The translations under genes were made by a program, and so were the position numbers. A DNA stretch of 11,776 bases from Acidisarcina sp. (lineage in GTDB: Bacteria > Acidobacteriota > Blastocatellia > Pyrinomonadales > Pyrinomonadaceae), in the NCBI GenBank assembly GCA_021155145.1, contig JAJNPX010000210.1, positions 1 to 11,776 on the forward strand, given 5' to 3'. This document shows, in pieces, positions 5,926 through 11,776 of this stretch. The notes under the pieces are model-generated. The model saw nothing but the letters and a program-made list of their open reading frames with translations, had not been told where the DNA came from and made no database searches. The number at the start of each line of letters is the position of its first letter. Positions within the stretch are counted from its first letter, which is position 1.

Positions 5926-5931
5926 ATTTTA
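5926..5931 (-). promoter_or_regulatory. Putative -10 box of the CoA-binding gene
   Basis: On the minus strand TAAAAT ends exactly nine bases before the ATG, the same spacing as at 703-708 and 1025-1030. There is no Shine-Dalgarno sequence between. The -35 region is not convincing. Confidence 0.4.
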
Positions 5932-6012
5932 GCGAACACTTGAGGCAAAACACGAACGGCCAAATCTTGATAGTGGCTGGAAATTATGAGAGCATAATAT
6001 TTTCTTATCATT

Positions 6013-7176
6013 ATGAATTTCGAATTGAATGAAGACCAACTTCAGATAAAGAACAGCATCCGCGAATTTGCAGAAAGCGAGATCCGGCCGCACGTGATGG
6101 AATGGGACGAATCTCAGCACTTCCCCATCGAACTTCGTCCAAAGCTCGCCGAACTTGGGCTCATGGGTATCCTGTTTCCCGAGGAGTACGGCGGCGCCGG
6201 GCTTGGGTACGTCGAGTATGCGACGATCATCGAGGAACTCGGACGCGTGTGCGGCTCGGTCGGGCTGTCGGTCGCGGCTCACAATTCGCTTTGTTCAAAT
6301 CACATCTACACGTTCGGCAGCGAAGAGCAGAAACAGCGCTACCTGATCCCGCTGGCTCAAGGAAAATCGTTCGGCGCTTGGGGCTTGACCGAATCGCAGG
6401 CGGGCTCGGATGCGTCCGGAACTCGCACGACCGCTGTCAGAACCGGGTGCGGTAGCGACCGGGGTTCTTCCGGATGGAAGGTCAACGGCTCGAAGAATTT
6501 CATCACTCACGCCATCGCATGTAACACACTCGTTGCTGTGGCCGTGACCGACAAGGGAAAAGGAAATCGCGGGATATCCGCCTTTATTTTTGACAAGACG
6601 ATGGAAGGGTTTCGTTCAGACAAGAAAGAGAACAAGCTCGGGATGCGTGCGTCGGAAACGGCTTCGGTCGTTTTCGAGGATTGCTATGTGCCGGACGAGA
6701 ACCGCCTTGGCAACGAAGGCGAAGGATTCCTGCAGGCTATGCAAGTTCTTGACGGCGGACGCATCTCGATCGCTGCGCTTTCGGTCGGGATCGCTCAAGG
6801 TGCGTACGAGGCGGCGGTGAAATACGCGAAGGAGCGGCAGCAGTTCGGCAAGCCGATCTCCGAGTTTCAGGCGATACAATTCAAACTTGCCGATATGGCG
6901 ACGCAGATCGAGTGTGCCCGGCTTCTGACTCTTCAAGCCGCGGCCGCGAAGGACGCCGGAAAACCCGTAACGCAAAAGTCTGCGATGGCAAAACTCTATG
7001 CGTCCGAGGCCGCGGTCCGCGTTGCCGAAGAGTCCGTCCAGATACACGGCGGCTACGGCTACACAAAAGATTATCCGGCCGAAAAATACTGGCGTGATGC
7101 AAAGCTCTGCACCATCGGCGAAGGTACGAGCGAGATACAAAGACTCGTGATCGCAAAAAATCTGCTTCGAGGGTAG
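6013..7176 (+). CDS. Acyl-CoA dehydrogenase
   Basis: FAD-dependent acyl-CoA dehydrogenase of 387 residues, which makes the trans-2,3-double bond in acyl-CoA and passes electrons to ETF. The domains are in order: helical N-terminus ([15 protein letters not shown]), FAD/substrate loop [13 protein letters not shown] (about 125-137), [45 protein letters not shown], and [21 protein letters not shown]. The C-terminus [16 protein letters not shown]...EGTSEIQ carries Glu370, the position of the catalytic base in short- and medium-chain enzymes. It resembles short-chain or branched-chain types; the chain length cannot be fixed by eye. Residues 143-154 ([12 protein letters not shown]) are an unusual insertion produced by a hairpin repeat. 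The start ATG lacks a strong ribosome binding site; TAATAT at 5995-6000 may be part of its promoter. Confidence 0.95.
   Translation: MNFELNEDQLQIKNSIREFAESEIRPHVMEWDESQHFPIELRPKLAELGLMGILFPEEYGGAGLGYVEYATIIEELGRVCGSVGLSVAAHNSLCSNHIYTFGSEEQKQRYLIPLAQGKSFGAWGLTESQAGSDASGTRTTAVRTGCGSDRGSSGWKVNGSKNFITHAIACNTLVAVAVTDKGKGNRGISAFIFDKTMEGFRSDKKENKLGMRASETASVVFEDCYVPDENRLGNEGEGFLQAMQVLDGGRISIAALSVGIAQGAYEAAVKYAKERQQFGKPISEFQAIQFKLADMATQIECARLLTLQAAAAKDAGKPVTQKSAMAKLYASEAAVRVAEESVQIHGGYGYTKDYPAEKYWRDAKLCTIGEGTSEIQRLVIAKNLLRG
6436..6470 (+). repeat. REP-like hairpin repeat inside the acyl-CoA dehydrogenase gene
   Basis: AGAACCGG (6439-6446) pairs with CCGG and TTCT (6459-6462 and 6465-6468, two G bulged), continuing inward through T-G, G-C and C-G pairs to the tetraloop GGTA (6451-6454). 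The segment GTCAGAACCG-nn-TGCG-n-TAGC (6436-6456) recurs at 11199-11219 in the MBL gene, with 18 of 21 bases identical. It is read in frame as about 12 extra residues in the loop before WKVNGSKNF. Confidence 0.7.
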
Positions 7177-7183
7177 ATTTATG

Positions 7184-7213
7184 TTGCATCTGTGCAACGC
7201 CGTGCGCTATTAT
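7184..7213 (+). promoter_or_regulatory. Sigma-70-type promoter of the second DinB gene
   Basis: TTGCAT (7184-7189) and TATTAT (7208-7213) are spaced by 18 bases, a good housekeeping-type promoter. A perfect inverted repeat, GTTGCA (7183-7188) and TGCAAC (7193-7198), covers the -35 box and could be an operator for a repressor. The start codon follows 45 bases later with a strong ribosome binding site (AAGGAG, 7243-7248). Confidence 0.55.
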
Positions 7214-7257
7214 CCTTATCTCGAAAAATTTTTTGACCATTTAAGGAGAGTTTATTT

Positions 7258-7785
7258 ATGAGCACTGCATCAGCCCCTACGTCTAACATTCTCGGCTCGG
7301 CCTATATCGCCGAAATGGAGCAGGAAGCAAAAGTGGCCCGCGAGGTATTGTCGCGGATACCGGCCGAAAAGTTCGATTGGAAGCCGCATGAAAAGTCGAT
7401 GGCGTTCGGACGCCTCGCCTCGCATGTGGCCGAGATGTTCGGCTGGACGCCGGCTACGCTAAATCAACCCGAACTCGATTTTGCGAAGATGGATTACAAG
7501 CCGTTCGAACCCGCAACGACCGACGATCTGCTGGAATTCTTTGACAAGAATGTAGCCGAAGCGATCGAGACCCTGAGGAACACGACGGACGATATTTTCA
7601 TGGAAAACTGGACCATGCGCAATGGCGAGACCGAATACTTCACCATGCCGAAAGCGGTCGTGATGCGTTCATTTGTGATGAATCACATCGTCCACCATCG
7701 CGGCCAGCTTTCGGTCTATCTGCGCTTGAACGACATCGCCGTGCCCTCGATGTATGGCCCTTCGGCGGATGAAGGCACGATGTAA
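7258..7785 (+). CDS. DinB-superfamily protein
   Basis: A 175-residue DinB-type four-helix-bundle protein. The metal-binding histidines are His56 (LASHVAEM), His143 and His147 (MNHIVHHRGQLSVYLR), and the family ending VPSMYGPSADE is present. This is a different branch from the gene at 1908: it has the long QLSVYLRL...VP..YGPSADE tail seen in DinB proteins of Acidobacteriota and Bacteroidota. It probably binds a divalent metal; the substrate is unknown. The start is well set by AAGGAG ten bases upstream. It has its own promoter at 7184-7213 and a hairpin behind it, so it is likely monocistronic. Confidence 0.93.
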   Translation: MSTASAPTSNILGSAYIAEMEQEAKVAREVLSRIPAEKFDWKPHEKSMAFGRLASHVAEMFGWTPATLNQPELDFAKMDYKPFEPATTDDLLEFFDKNVAEAIETLRNTTDDIFMENWTMRNGETEYFTMPKAVVMRSFVMNHIVHHRGQLSVYLRLNDIAVPSMYGPSADEGTM

Positions 7786-7808
7786 ATTTCCAGACTCTTT
7801 TTTGGACG

Positions 7809-7836
7809 AATGGCGGGCCAGGGTTGGCTCGCCATT
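7809..7836 (+). terminator. Perfect 12-bp hairpin, probable terminator
   Basis: AATGGCGGGCCA (7809-7820) pairs along its whole length with TGGCTCGCCATT (7825-7836), one pair being G-T, closing the loop GGGT. Only a short T stretch (TTT, then TCGCGTTT) follows, so it is weaker than a classical intrinsic terminator. It sits 23 bases past the DinB stop and ahead of meaB. Confidence 0.6.
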
Positions 7837-7908
7837 TCGCGTTTATGGGACAAAATGCGAAAATCGTGGTTTACGAAATGCATGGCCCTTTTGGCCTAAA
7901 CCGCTTGA

Positions 7909-8850
7909 ATGTCTGAAATAAGCCTCGAAAAACTTCTCGCGGGCGATGCTCGAACCGTTGCTCGTGCAATCACGAGGATCGAGAACGGCGTGGAAGGCTC
8001 GGCAGATCTGATGAAGGCTGTTTTCCCGCGAACCGGGAACGCCGTCGTGATCGGGATAACCGGTTCGCCCGGCGCGGGGAAATCGTCGCTGGTCGACAAG
8101 CTTGCCTTGCATTACAAGGATAAGGGTGACCGGATCGGGATCGTGTGCATCGACCCCTCGAGCCCGTTCTCGGGTGGTGCTATCCTGGGCGATCGCATAC
8201 GAATGGCGACGCTCGGGCTCGACAAGAACGTCTTTATTCGGTCGATGGCGACTCGAGGCAATCTCGGCGGACTCTCACGGGCGACGGTTGATGCCGTGGC
8301 GATCCTCGACGCTGCGGGTTTTGACAAGGTCATTGTCGAGACGGTCGGGGTCGGGCAGGACGAGGTCGAGATCGTAAAGACGGCGGATGTTTCGGTCGTG
8401 GTCCTCGTTCCGGGAATGGGCGACGACATACAGGCGATAAAGGCCGGCATTATGGAGATCGGCGACGTCTTTGTTATAAATAAGGCCGACCGCGAGGGCG
8501 TTCTGCGGACACAGAAGGAACTAGAGGCTTTGCTCTCGCTCGCGCATCGCCCCGATATGTGGGATCCGCCGATCGTCCGCACGATCGCGACCGAGAATAA
8601 AGGCATCGAAGACCTTGCGGCAGCCATCGAAAGCTACAAGGACTTTGTCTCCACCGGTACAGAAGCCGCGGCAACGCGAAAATTCGCAGTTGCCCGGTGG
8701 CGGCTGATCGAGCTCCTGCAGGAATCGTTGATACGTGAGCTAATGGAAACGAACGGAAAGAGTGAAGAGATCGATAGCCTCGCCGGGCGTATCGCAAAGC
8801 GAGAGATAGATCCGTACACGGCGATAGAGAAGATACTGGGCAGAAAATGA
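7909..8850 (+). CDS. meaB: Methylmalonyl-CoA mutase GTPase chaperone MeaB
   Basis: G3E-family GTPase MeaB (older name ArgK), 313 residues. It gates loading of adenosylcobalamin onto methylmalonyl-CoA mutase and protects the enzyme from inactivation. Sequence signs: LLAGDARTVARAITRIENG at the start, Walker A GSPGAGKSS (52-60), DPSSPFSGGAILGDRIRM (82-99), ETVGVGQ (144-150), VPGMGDDIQAIKAGIME (167-183) and the base-specific NKAD (191-194). The C-terminal helical dimer region follows. The start ATG at 7909 gives the normal N-terminus; no strong ribosome binding site is present. Its TGA overlaps the ATG of the epimerase gene (ATGA, 8847-8850), so the two are co-translated. The mutase itself is not in this window. 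Confidence 0.95.
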   Translation: MSEISLEKLLAGDARTVARAITRIENGVEGSADLMKAVFPRTGNAVVIGITGSPGAGKSSLVDKLALHYKDKGDRIGIVCIDPSSPFSGGAILGDRIRMATLGLDKNVFIRSMATRGNLGGLSRATVDAVAILDAAGFDKVIVETVGVGQDEVEIVKTADVSVVVLVPGMGDDIQAIKAGIMEIGDVFVINKADREGVLRTQKELEALLSLAHRPDMWDPPIVRTIATENKGIEDLAAAIESYKDFVSTGTEAAATRKFAVARWRLIELLQESLIRELMETNGKSEEIDSLAGRIAKREIDPYTAIEKILGRK

Positions 8851-9251
8851 AGATCGACCACTTGGGAATAGCCACACGCGGCATCGAAGAGGCGCTCCGC
8901 TTTTGGGAGGACGCTCTCGGACTTGAAAACGTCCACACGGAGACCGTTGACGACCAGAAGGTCAGGGTGGCCATGCTCCCGCTCGGAGAAAGCCGGATCG
9001 AACTGCTTGAGCCGACCTCTGACGATTCGCCCATCAGCAGGTTTCTTGATAAACGCGGGGGCGGCCTGCACCACATAGCGATCCGCGTCGATGATATCGA
9101 GGCGGCCCTGGCACGGCTTAAGGAAAAGGGAATGCGCCTGATCGACGAAAGCCCGAGGATCGGGGCGGAAGGGTGCAGGGTCGCATTTGTACATCCTTCG
9201 GCAGCCAATGGCGTCCTGCTGGAACTTGTGCAAAACGATCCGGCTTTATAG
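8847..9251 (+). CDS. mce: Methylmalonyl-CoA epimerase
   Basis: Vicinal-oxygen-chelate (glyoxalase/bleomycin-resistance) protein of 134 residues that interconverts (2S)- and (2R)-methylmalonyl-CoA between propionyl-CoA carboxylase and the mutase. Visible features are His5 in KIDHLGIA, the GLHHIAIRVDDI motif (His75/His76) and Glu126 in LLELVQ, the places of the metal ligands in this fold, as well as IELLEPTSDDSPI and FVHPSAANGVLLEL, which are typical of the epimerase. The length is normal. It follows meaB with an ATGA overlap, so both serve propionate, odd-chain fatty acid and branched-chain amino acid breakdown. Confidence 0.95.
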   Translation: MKIDHLGIATRGIEEALRFWEDALGLENVHTETVDDQKVRVAMLPLGESRIELLEPTSDDSPISRFLDKRGGGLHHIAIRVDDIEAALARLKEKGMRLIDESPRIGAEGCRVAFVHPSAANGVLLELVQNDPAL

Positions 9252-9268
9252 CCGCCGCTGCGGTAATT

Positions 9269-9277
9269 TGCTATTAT
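9269..9277 (+). promoter_or_regulatory. Extended -10 element (TGCTATTAT)
   Basis: TG-C-TATTAT matches the extended -10 consensus and lies in the 89-base gap before the parvulin gene. Transcription from it would give a leader of about 55 bases containing the AGAGAGGA ribosome binding site. GCTATTAT also occurs at the promoter at 7206-7213. Confidence 0.4.
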
Positions 9278-9340
9278 GTTCGTTTGACTTCCGGTGAGTG
9301 AGACTCGGTAGAACGTATAGAAGAAGAGAGGAATCTGAAC

Positions 9341-10807
9341 TTGAGTAGTTTAACAAAAGGCTTGATTTTATTGCTCGTGATCCTTGGGATCGGCGCCGGG
9401 CTCGTTTTTTGGAAAAGCAAGGTGGGCCATGCCGGCGGCACCTTTAGCAGCATCACGAAAGAAGAGGTCGAACTTCTGCTTGCGGATGTGGCAAAGGTCA
9501 ACCCGCTGGTACTAAAAAGGTTCAAAGAAGACCCTGAGATGAAAAAGGAACAGCTCAATAATCTGAAAGAGCTGCTTGCCTTTGCCAGCGAGGCTCAAAA
9601 GGAAGGCCTTGCGAACGAGTCGCCGAACAAGGAAGAGCTTCAGAACATCAGGGCCGAGGTCATCGCCGTCACATACGACAAAGAGATCAATAAGGACAAG
9701 GGCCCGATGCCGCCTTTTGGCTTTATTACCGAAGATCAGATAAAGGCATTTTGGGGCGAGGGTGAACAGCCCGCGAAAGGCTGGTTCGAGAATTTCAAGG
9801 ATAAGATCGGGCTCGGTGCAAAGGACCGCGAACTCGAATTCAACAAGTTCCTTGATTCAAAGGTCGCGATACTCAAACGCGACAATCCCCAGATGAAGGA
9901 CCGCGAGATCTCAGAAGAGGAACGAGCACAGGCCCGCGAGTTCTTCGCCAAGATCGCGATCTACAACGACGAGTACAAGGCAAAGGTCGATGCCGGCGAG
10001 ATACCCCAGGCGGTACAGGACAAGATCAACCTGCAGGTAAAGCTGCAGCAGGCCCAGTTTCTTGCACGGCTCTATTCCGACAAGCTGGCTGAAAAAGCCA
10101 AGGTGACGGACGAAGAGGTCGCAAAGTATATATCGGAACACCCCGAGCTTGACCCCGCGGCAAAACGTGCAAAGGCCGAGGAGATCCTCAACCGGGCCAA
10201 GGCGGGCGAGGATTTTGCGGCTCTTGCCAATGAGTTTAGCGAAGATCCGGGCAACAATGGCGGCCCCGAAGGAAAGAAACGAGGCGGCCTGTATGAGAAC
10301 GTTCGAGCCGGACAGATGGTAAAGCCGTTCGAGGATGCGGCGATGTCGGTCCAGCCGGGCGAAGTCGTCCCGAATCTGGTCGAGACCGATTTCGGATTTC
10401 ACATCATCAAGCTCGACAGCAAGGGCGATGCCCCCGCTGCGAGCGACGCACCGGCGCCGGGAGGCGAACCGGCACCGGCCGGACCGACGTACAGCGTTCG
10501 GCACATTCTTATATCTACCGGCTATAAGGACCCCGCGAACCCGATGGGAAGAGAGATCCCCGTCAAGCAATACGTGCGGGCGAAGCTTGAAGAAGAAAAA
10601 CAGAAAAAGCTGATCGAGGATATTGTCGCGTCGAATAACGTCACCGTTCCGGAGGATTTCGATGTTCCCGAGGTGAGCGACGAGCAGATCCAGGATTCGA
10701 TGAAGCGTCAGCAGATGCAGATGGGTATGCCCGATGAGGACGACAACGGCGGAGAGCAGCCGCCGCCCGCAAAGGCAGAACCGAAAAAGCCGGCGCCCAA
10801 GAAATAG
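9341..10807 (+). CDS. Membrane-anchored parvulin-type peptidyl-prolyl isomerase
   Basis: A 488-residue SurA/PrsA-like foldase. Residues 6-24 form one hydrophobic segment (LTKGLILLLVILGIGAGLVF) acting as an uncleaved anchor, with the rest in the periplasm. A long charged helical chaperone part (about 37-275) is followed by the parvulin domain (about 276-360: AEEILNRAKAGEDFAALANEFSEDPG, GQMVKPFEDAAMSVQPGEV, ETDFGFHIIKL), a Pro/Ala linker (361-383), VRHILIST (386-393), another helix and a Lys/Pro-rich tail. It should help extracytoplasmic proteins fold. The HILI strand, normally the first of the domain, comes after it here. The start is TTG, supported by AGAGAGGA (9325-9332) eight bases upstream. 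The MBL gene follows after two bases. Confidence 0.88.
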   Translation: MSSLTKGLILLLVILGIGAGLVFWKSKVGHAGGTFSSITKEEVELLLADVAKVNPLVLKRFKEDPEMKKEQLNNLKELLAFASEAQKEGLANESPNKEELQNIRAEVIAVTYDKEINKDKGPMPPFGFITEDQIKAFWGEGEQPAKGWFENFKDKIGLGAKDRELEFNKFLDSKVAILKRDNPQMKDREISEEERAQAREFFAKIAIYNDEYKAKVDAGEIPQAVQDKINLQVKLQQAQFLARLYSDKLAEKAKVTDEEVAKYISEHPELDPAAKRAKAEEILNRAKAGEDFAALANEFSEDPGNNGGPEGKKRGGLYENVRAGQMVKPFEDAAMSVQPGEVVPNLVETDFGFHIIKLDSKGDAPAASDAPAPGGEPAPAGPTYSVRHILISTGYKDPANPMGREIPVKQYVRAKLEEEKQKKLIEDIVASNNVTVPEDFDVPEVSDEQIQDSMKRQQMQMGMPDEDDNGGEQPPPAKAEPKKPAPKK

Positions 10808-10809
10808 GG

Positions 10810-11715
10810 ATGGAATTAGGTGACTACCGCGTCGAGATCATTCCCGACACGGAATTCAGATTAGACGGAGGGGCGATGTTCGGAGTCGTCCCTCGCGTTC
10901 TTTGGGAACGCGTCTGTCCGCCGGATGAGAAGAATCGCATTCGTCAGAATATGAACTGCGTCTTTATTGACACCGGCAAGGAAAAGATATTGATCGAAAC
11001 CGGGATCGGTGAAAAGTGGACAGAGAAAGAAACAAAGATCTACGGCATCTTTCGGCAGAAACCTTTCGCTCAAACGCTTTTCGAAATAACCGGCTGCCAG
11101 CCCGAAGACATTACGATAGTGGTCAATACCCATCTTCACTTTGACCACGCCGGCGGAAATACGATCAACAGTGGTCAGTTGCCAGTGGCCGGTGGTCAGT
11201 CAGAACCGCCTGCGTTAGCAGGTGGTCAGTTCGGGTCGAGACCGGCCGTTCCGCAATTCAAAAATGCACGTTATTTGGTTTCGGCTAAGGAACTCGCACA
11301 CGCCGAGAATCCGCACGAACGCGATCGGGCTAGCTATCTGCCCGAGAACTGGCGGCCGATCATCGAAACCGGACAGCTTGAACCGATGCCGGATGAGTAT
11401 GAGGCCGTGCCGGGATTAAATATGCGGACCGTCCGAGGCCATTCCGAAACGATGCAGACCTGGCGGCTCGACCGCGGCGGCAAAACGATGTACGGCTTCG
11501 CCGACCTCATCCCGACCCGCCACCACATTCCGCTGCCGTGGATAATGGGCTACGACCTTTACCCGACCGAAACGCTTGCGTTCAAAAAGGCGATATTGCC
11601 GCAAGCAGTAGAGCAAGGCTGGCTGTGTCTTTTCTATCATGATTTCGAGCATCCGCTTTGCAAGTTGGTCGGGGTTGACGGCAAAATACAAACCATTCCA
11701 ATGGCACAGGGGTGA
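10810..11715 (+). CDS. MBL-fold metallo-hydrolase
   Basis: Metallo-beta-lactamase fold hydrolase of 301 residues. The metal site is complete: THLHFDHAGG (His108, His110, Asp112, His113), His211 in RGHSETM, Asp232 in FADLIPT and His277 in FYHDFEH. The overall form (N-terminal FRLDGGAMFGVVPRVLW, then NCVFIDTGKEKILIETG) resembles lactonase- or YtnP-like MBL proteins; the substrate cannot be told. Residues of about 118-145 (including GQLPVAGGQSEPPALAGGQF) are an insertion right after the HxHxDH motif, made of repeat DNA. It starts two bases after the parvulin stop, so both are probably one transcript. No signal peptide is seen, so it is likely cytoplasmic. Confidence 0.92.
   Translation: MELGDYRVEIIPDTEFRLDGGAMFGVVPRVLWERVCPPDEKNRIRQNMNCVFIDTGKEKILIETGIGEKWTEKETKIYGIFRQKPFAQTLFEITGCQPEDITIVVNTHLHFDHAGGNTINSGQLPVAGGQSEPPALAGGQFGSRPAVPQFKNARYLVSAKELAHAENPHERDRASYLPENWRPIIETGQLEPMPDEYEAVPGLNMRTVRGHSETMQTWRLDRGGKTMYGFADLIPTRHHIPLPWIMGYDLYPTETLAFKKAILPQAVEQGWLCLFYHDFEHPLCKLVGVDGKIQTIPMAQG
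11171..11230 (+). repeat. Compound repeat: GTGGTCAGT direct repeats plus REP-like hairpin inside the MBL gene
   Basis: GTGGTCAGT occurs three times (11171-11179, 11192-11200, 11222-11230). Between the last two lies a hairpin: ACCGCCTGC (11205-11213) pairs with GCAGGTGGT (11218-11226) around the loop GTTA, nine pairs with one G-T. The segment GTCAGAACCG-nn-TGCG-n-TAGC (11199-11219) matches that in the acyl-CoA dehydrogenase gene. The cluster keeps the reading frame and encodes the Gly/Pro-rich insertion SEPPALAGGQ. Confidence 0.75.
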
Positions 11716-11722
11716 CCGATCC

Positions 11723-11776
11723 ATGAAGGGTGTATATTCGAAAACTCACGTCGGTTTGCTGGCTCTCGGCCTGGGT
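11723..11776 (+). CDS. Start of a probable exported protein (partial)
   Basis: An ATG seven bases after the MBL stop opens a frame that runs to the window edge (18 codons). The peptide begins MKGVYSKTHVGLLALGLG: a basic start followed by a hydrophobic run, like a signal peptide or membrane anchor. The family cannot be told. The close spacing suggests the same operon as the parvulin and MBL genes. No strong ribosome binding site is visible. Confidence 0.4.
   Translation, partial: MKGVYSKTHVGLLALGLG

Noticed and set aside
7258..7785. Recent duplication of the two DinB-superfamily genes (1908 and 7258)
   Set aside because: They share only the His pattern and fold, differ in length and C-terminal tail, and belong to different branches.
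11171..11230. CRISPR array
   Set aside because: Three copies of a nine-base repeat with unequal spacing inside a coding gene do not form an array, and there are no cas genes in the window.

Overview
The window looks like a piece of a chromosome from the Acidobacteriota, most likely a Blastocatellia-type lineage. This is an inference from gene content and style, not from a marker gene: moderately GC-rich DNA, scpA-scpB-rluB in a row, meaB next to methylmalonyl-CoA epimerase, two DinB-superfamily proteins, a membrane-anchored parvulin, and GTCAGAACCG-type hairpin repeats inserted in frame inside genes. TGA is an ordinary stop codon for several genes here.

Region 1-2375 holds small genes: a zinc-ribbon membrane protein, a small Cys-containing protein, an ArsC/Spx-family redox protein, a DUF2237 protein and a DinB-superfamily protein. 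The ArsC/Spx gene (1040-1384) is invisible to ordinary ORF calling because an in-frame TGA sits exactly where the family has its catalytic cysteine, giving a UxxC motif. A hairpin with an apical loop CGUGA starts about 24 bases after the TGA. I read this as a candidate selenoprotein and the most interesting object in the window. A 90-bp fold-back element separates it from the DUF2237 gene.

Region 2376-3227 is an unrecognised 209-residue protein with a strong ribosome binding site and its own strong intrinsic terminator. Region 3265-5486 is scpA-scpB-rluB (chromosome condensation and 23S rRNA pseudouridylation). It converges with a 17-bp tail overlap on a minus-strand CoA-binding protein (5470-5916). 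An acyl-CoA dehydrogenase (6013-7176) is divergent from that gene.

Region 7184-7836 is a second DinB-superfamily protein with its own promoter and a terminator-like hairpin. Region 7909-9251 is meaB-mce, overlapping by ATGA, for the methylmalonyl-CoA step of propionate, odd-chain and branched-chain breakdown; the acyl-CoA dehydrogenase nearby fits the same metabolism. Region 9341-11715 carries a membrane-anchored parvulin whose HILI strand lies after the domain rather than before it, then an MBL-fold hydrolase interrupted by an in-frame repeat cluster. The window ends in the first 18 codons of a probable exported protein.

Several starts (119, 718, 1040, 5916 on the minus strand) have a TAAAAT or TATACT box ending 5-9 bases before the ATG and mostly no convincing Shine-Dalgarno sequence, which suggests leaderless or near-leaderless transcripts. 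Other genes (2536, 7258, 9341) have classical ribosome binding sites.
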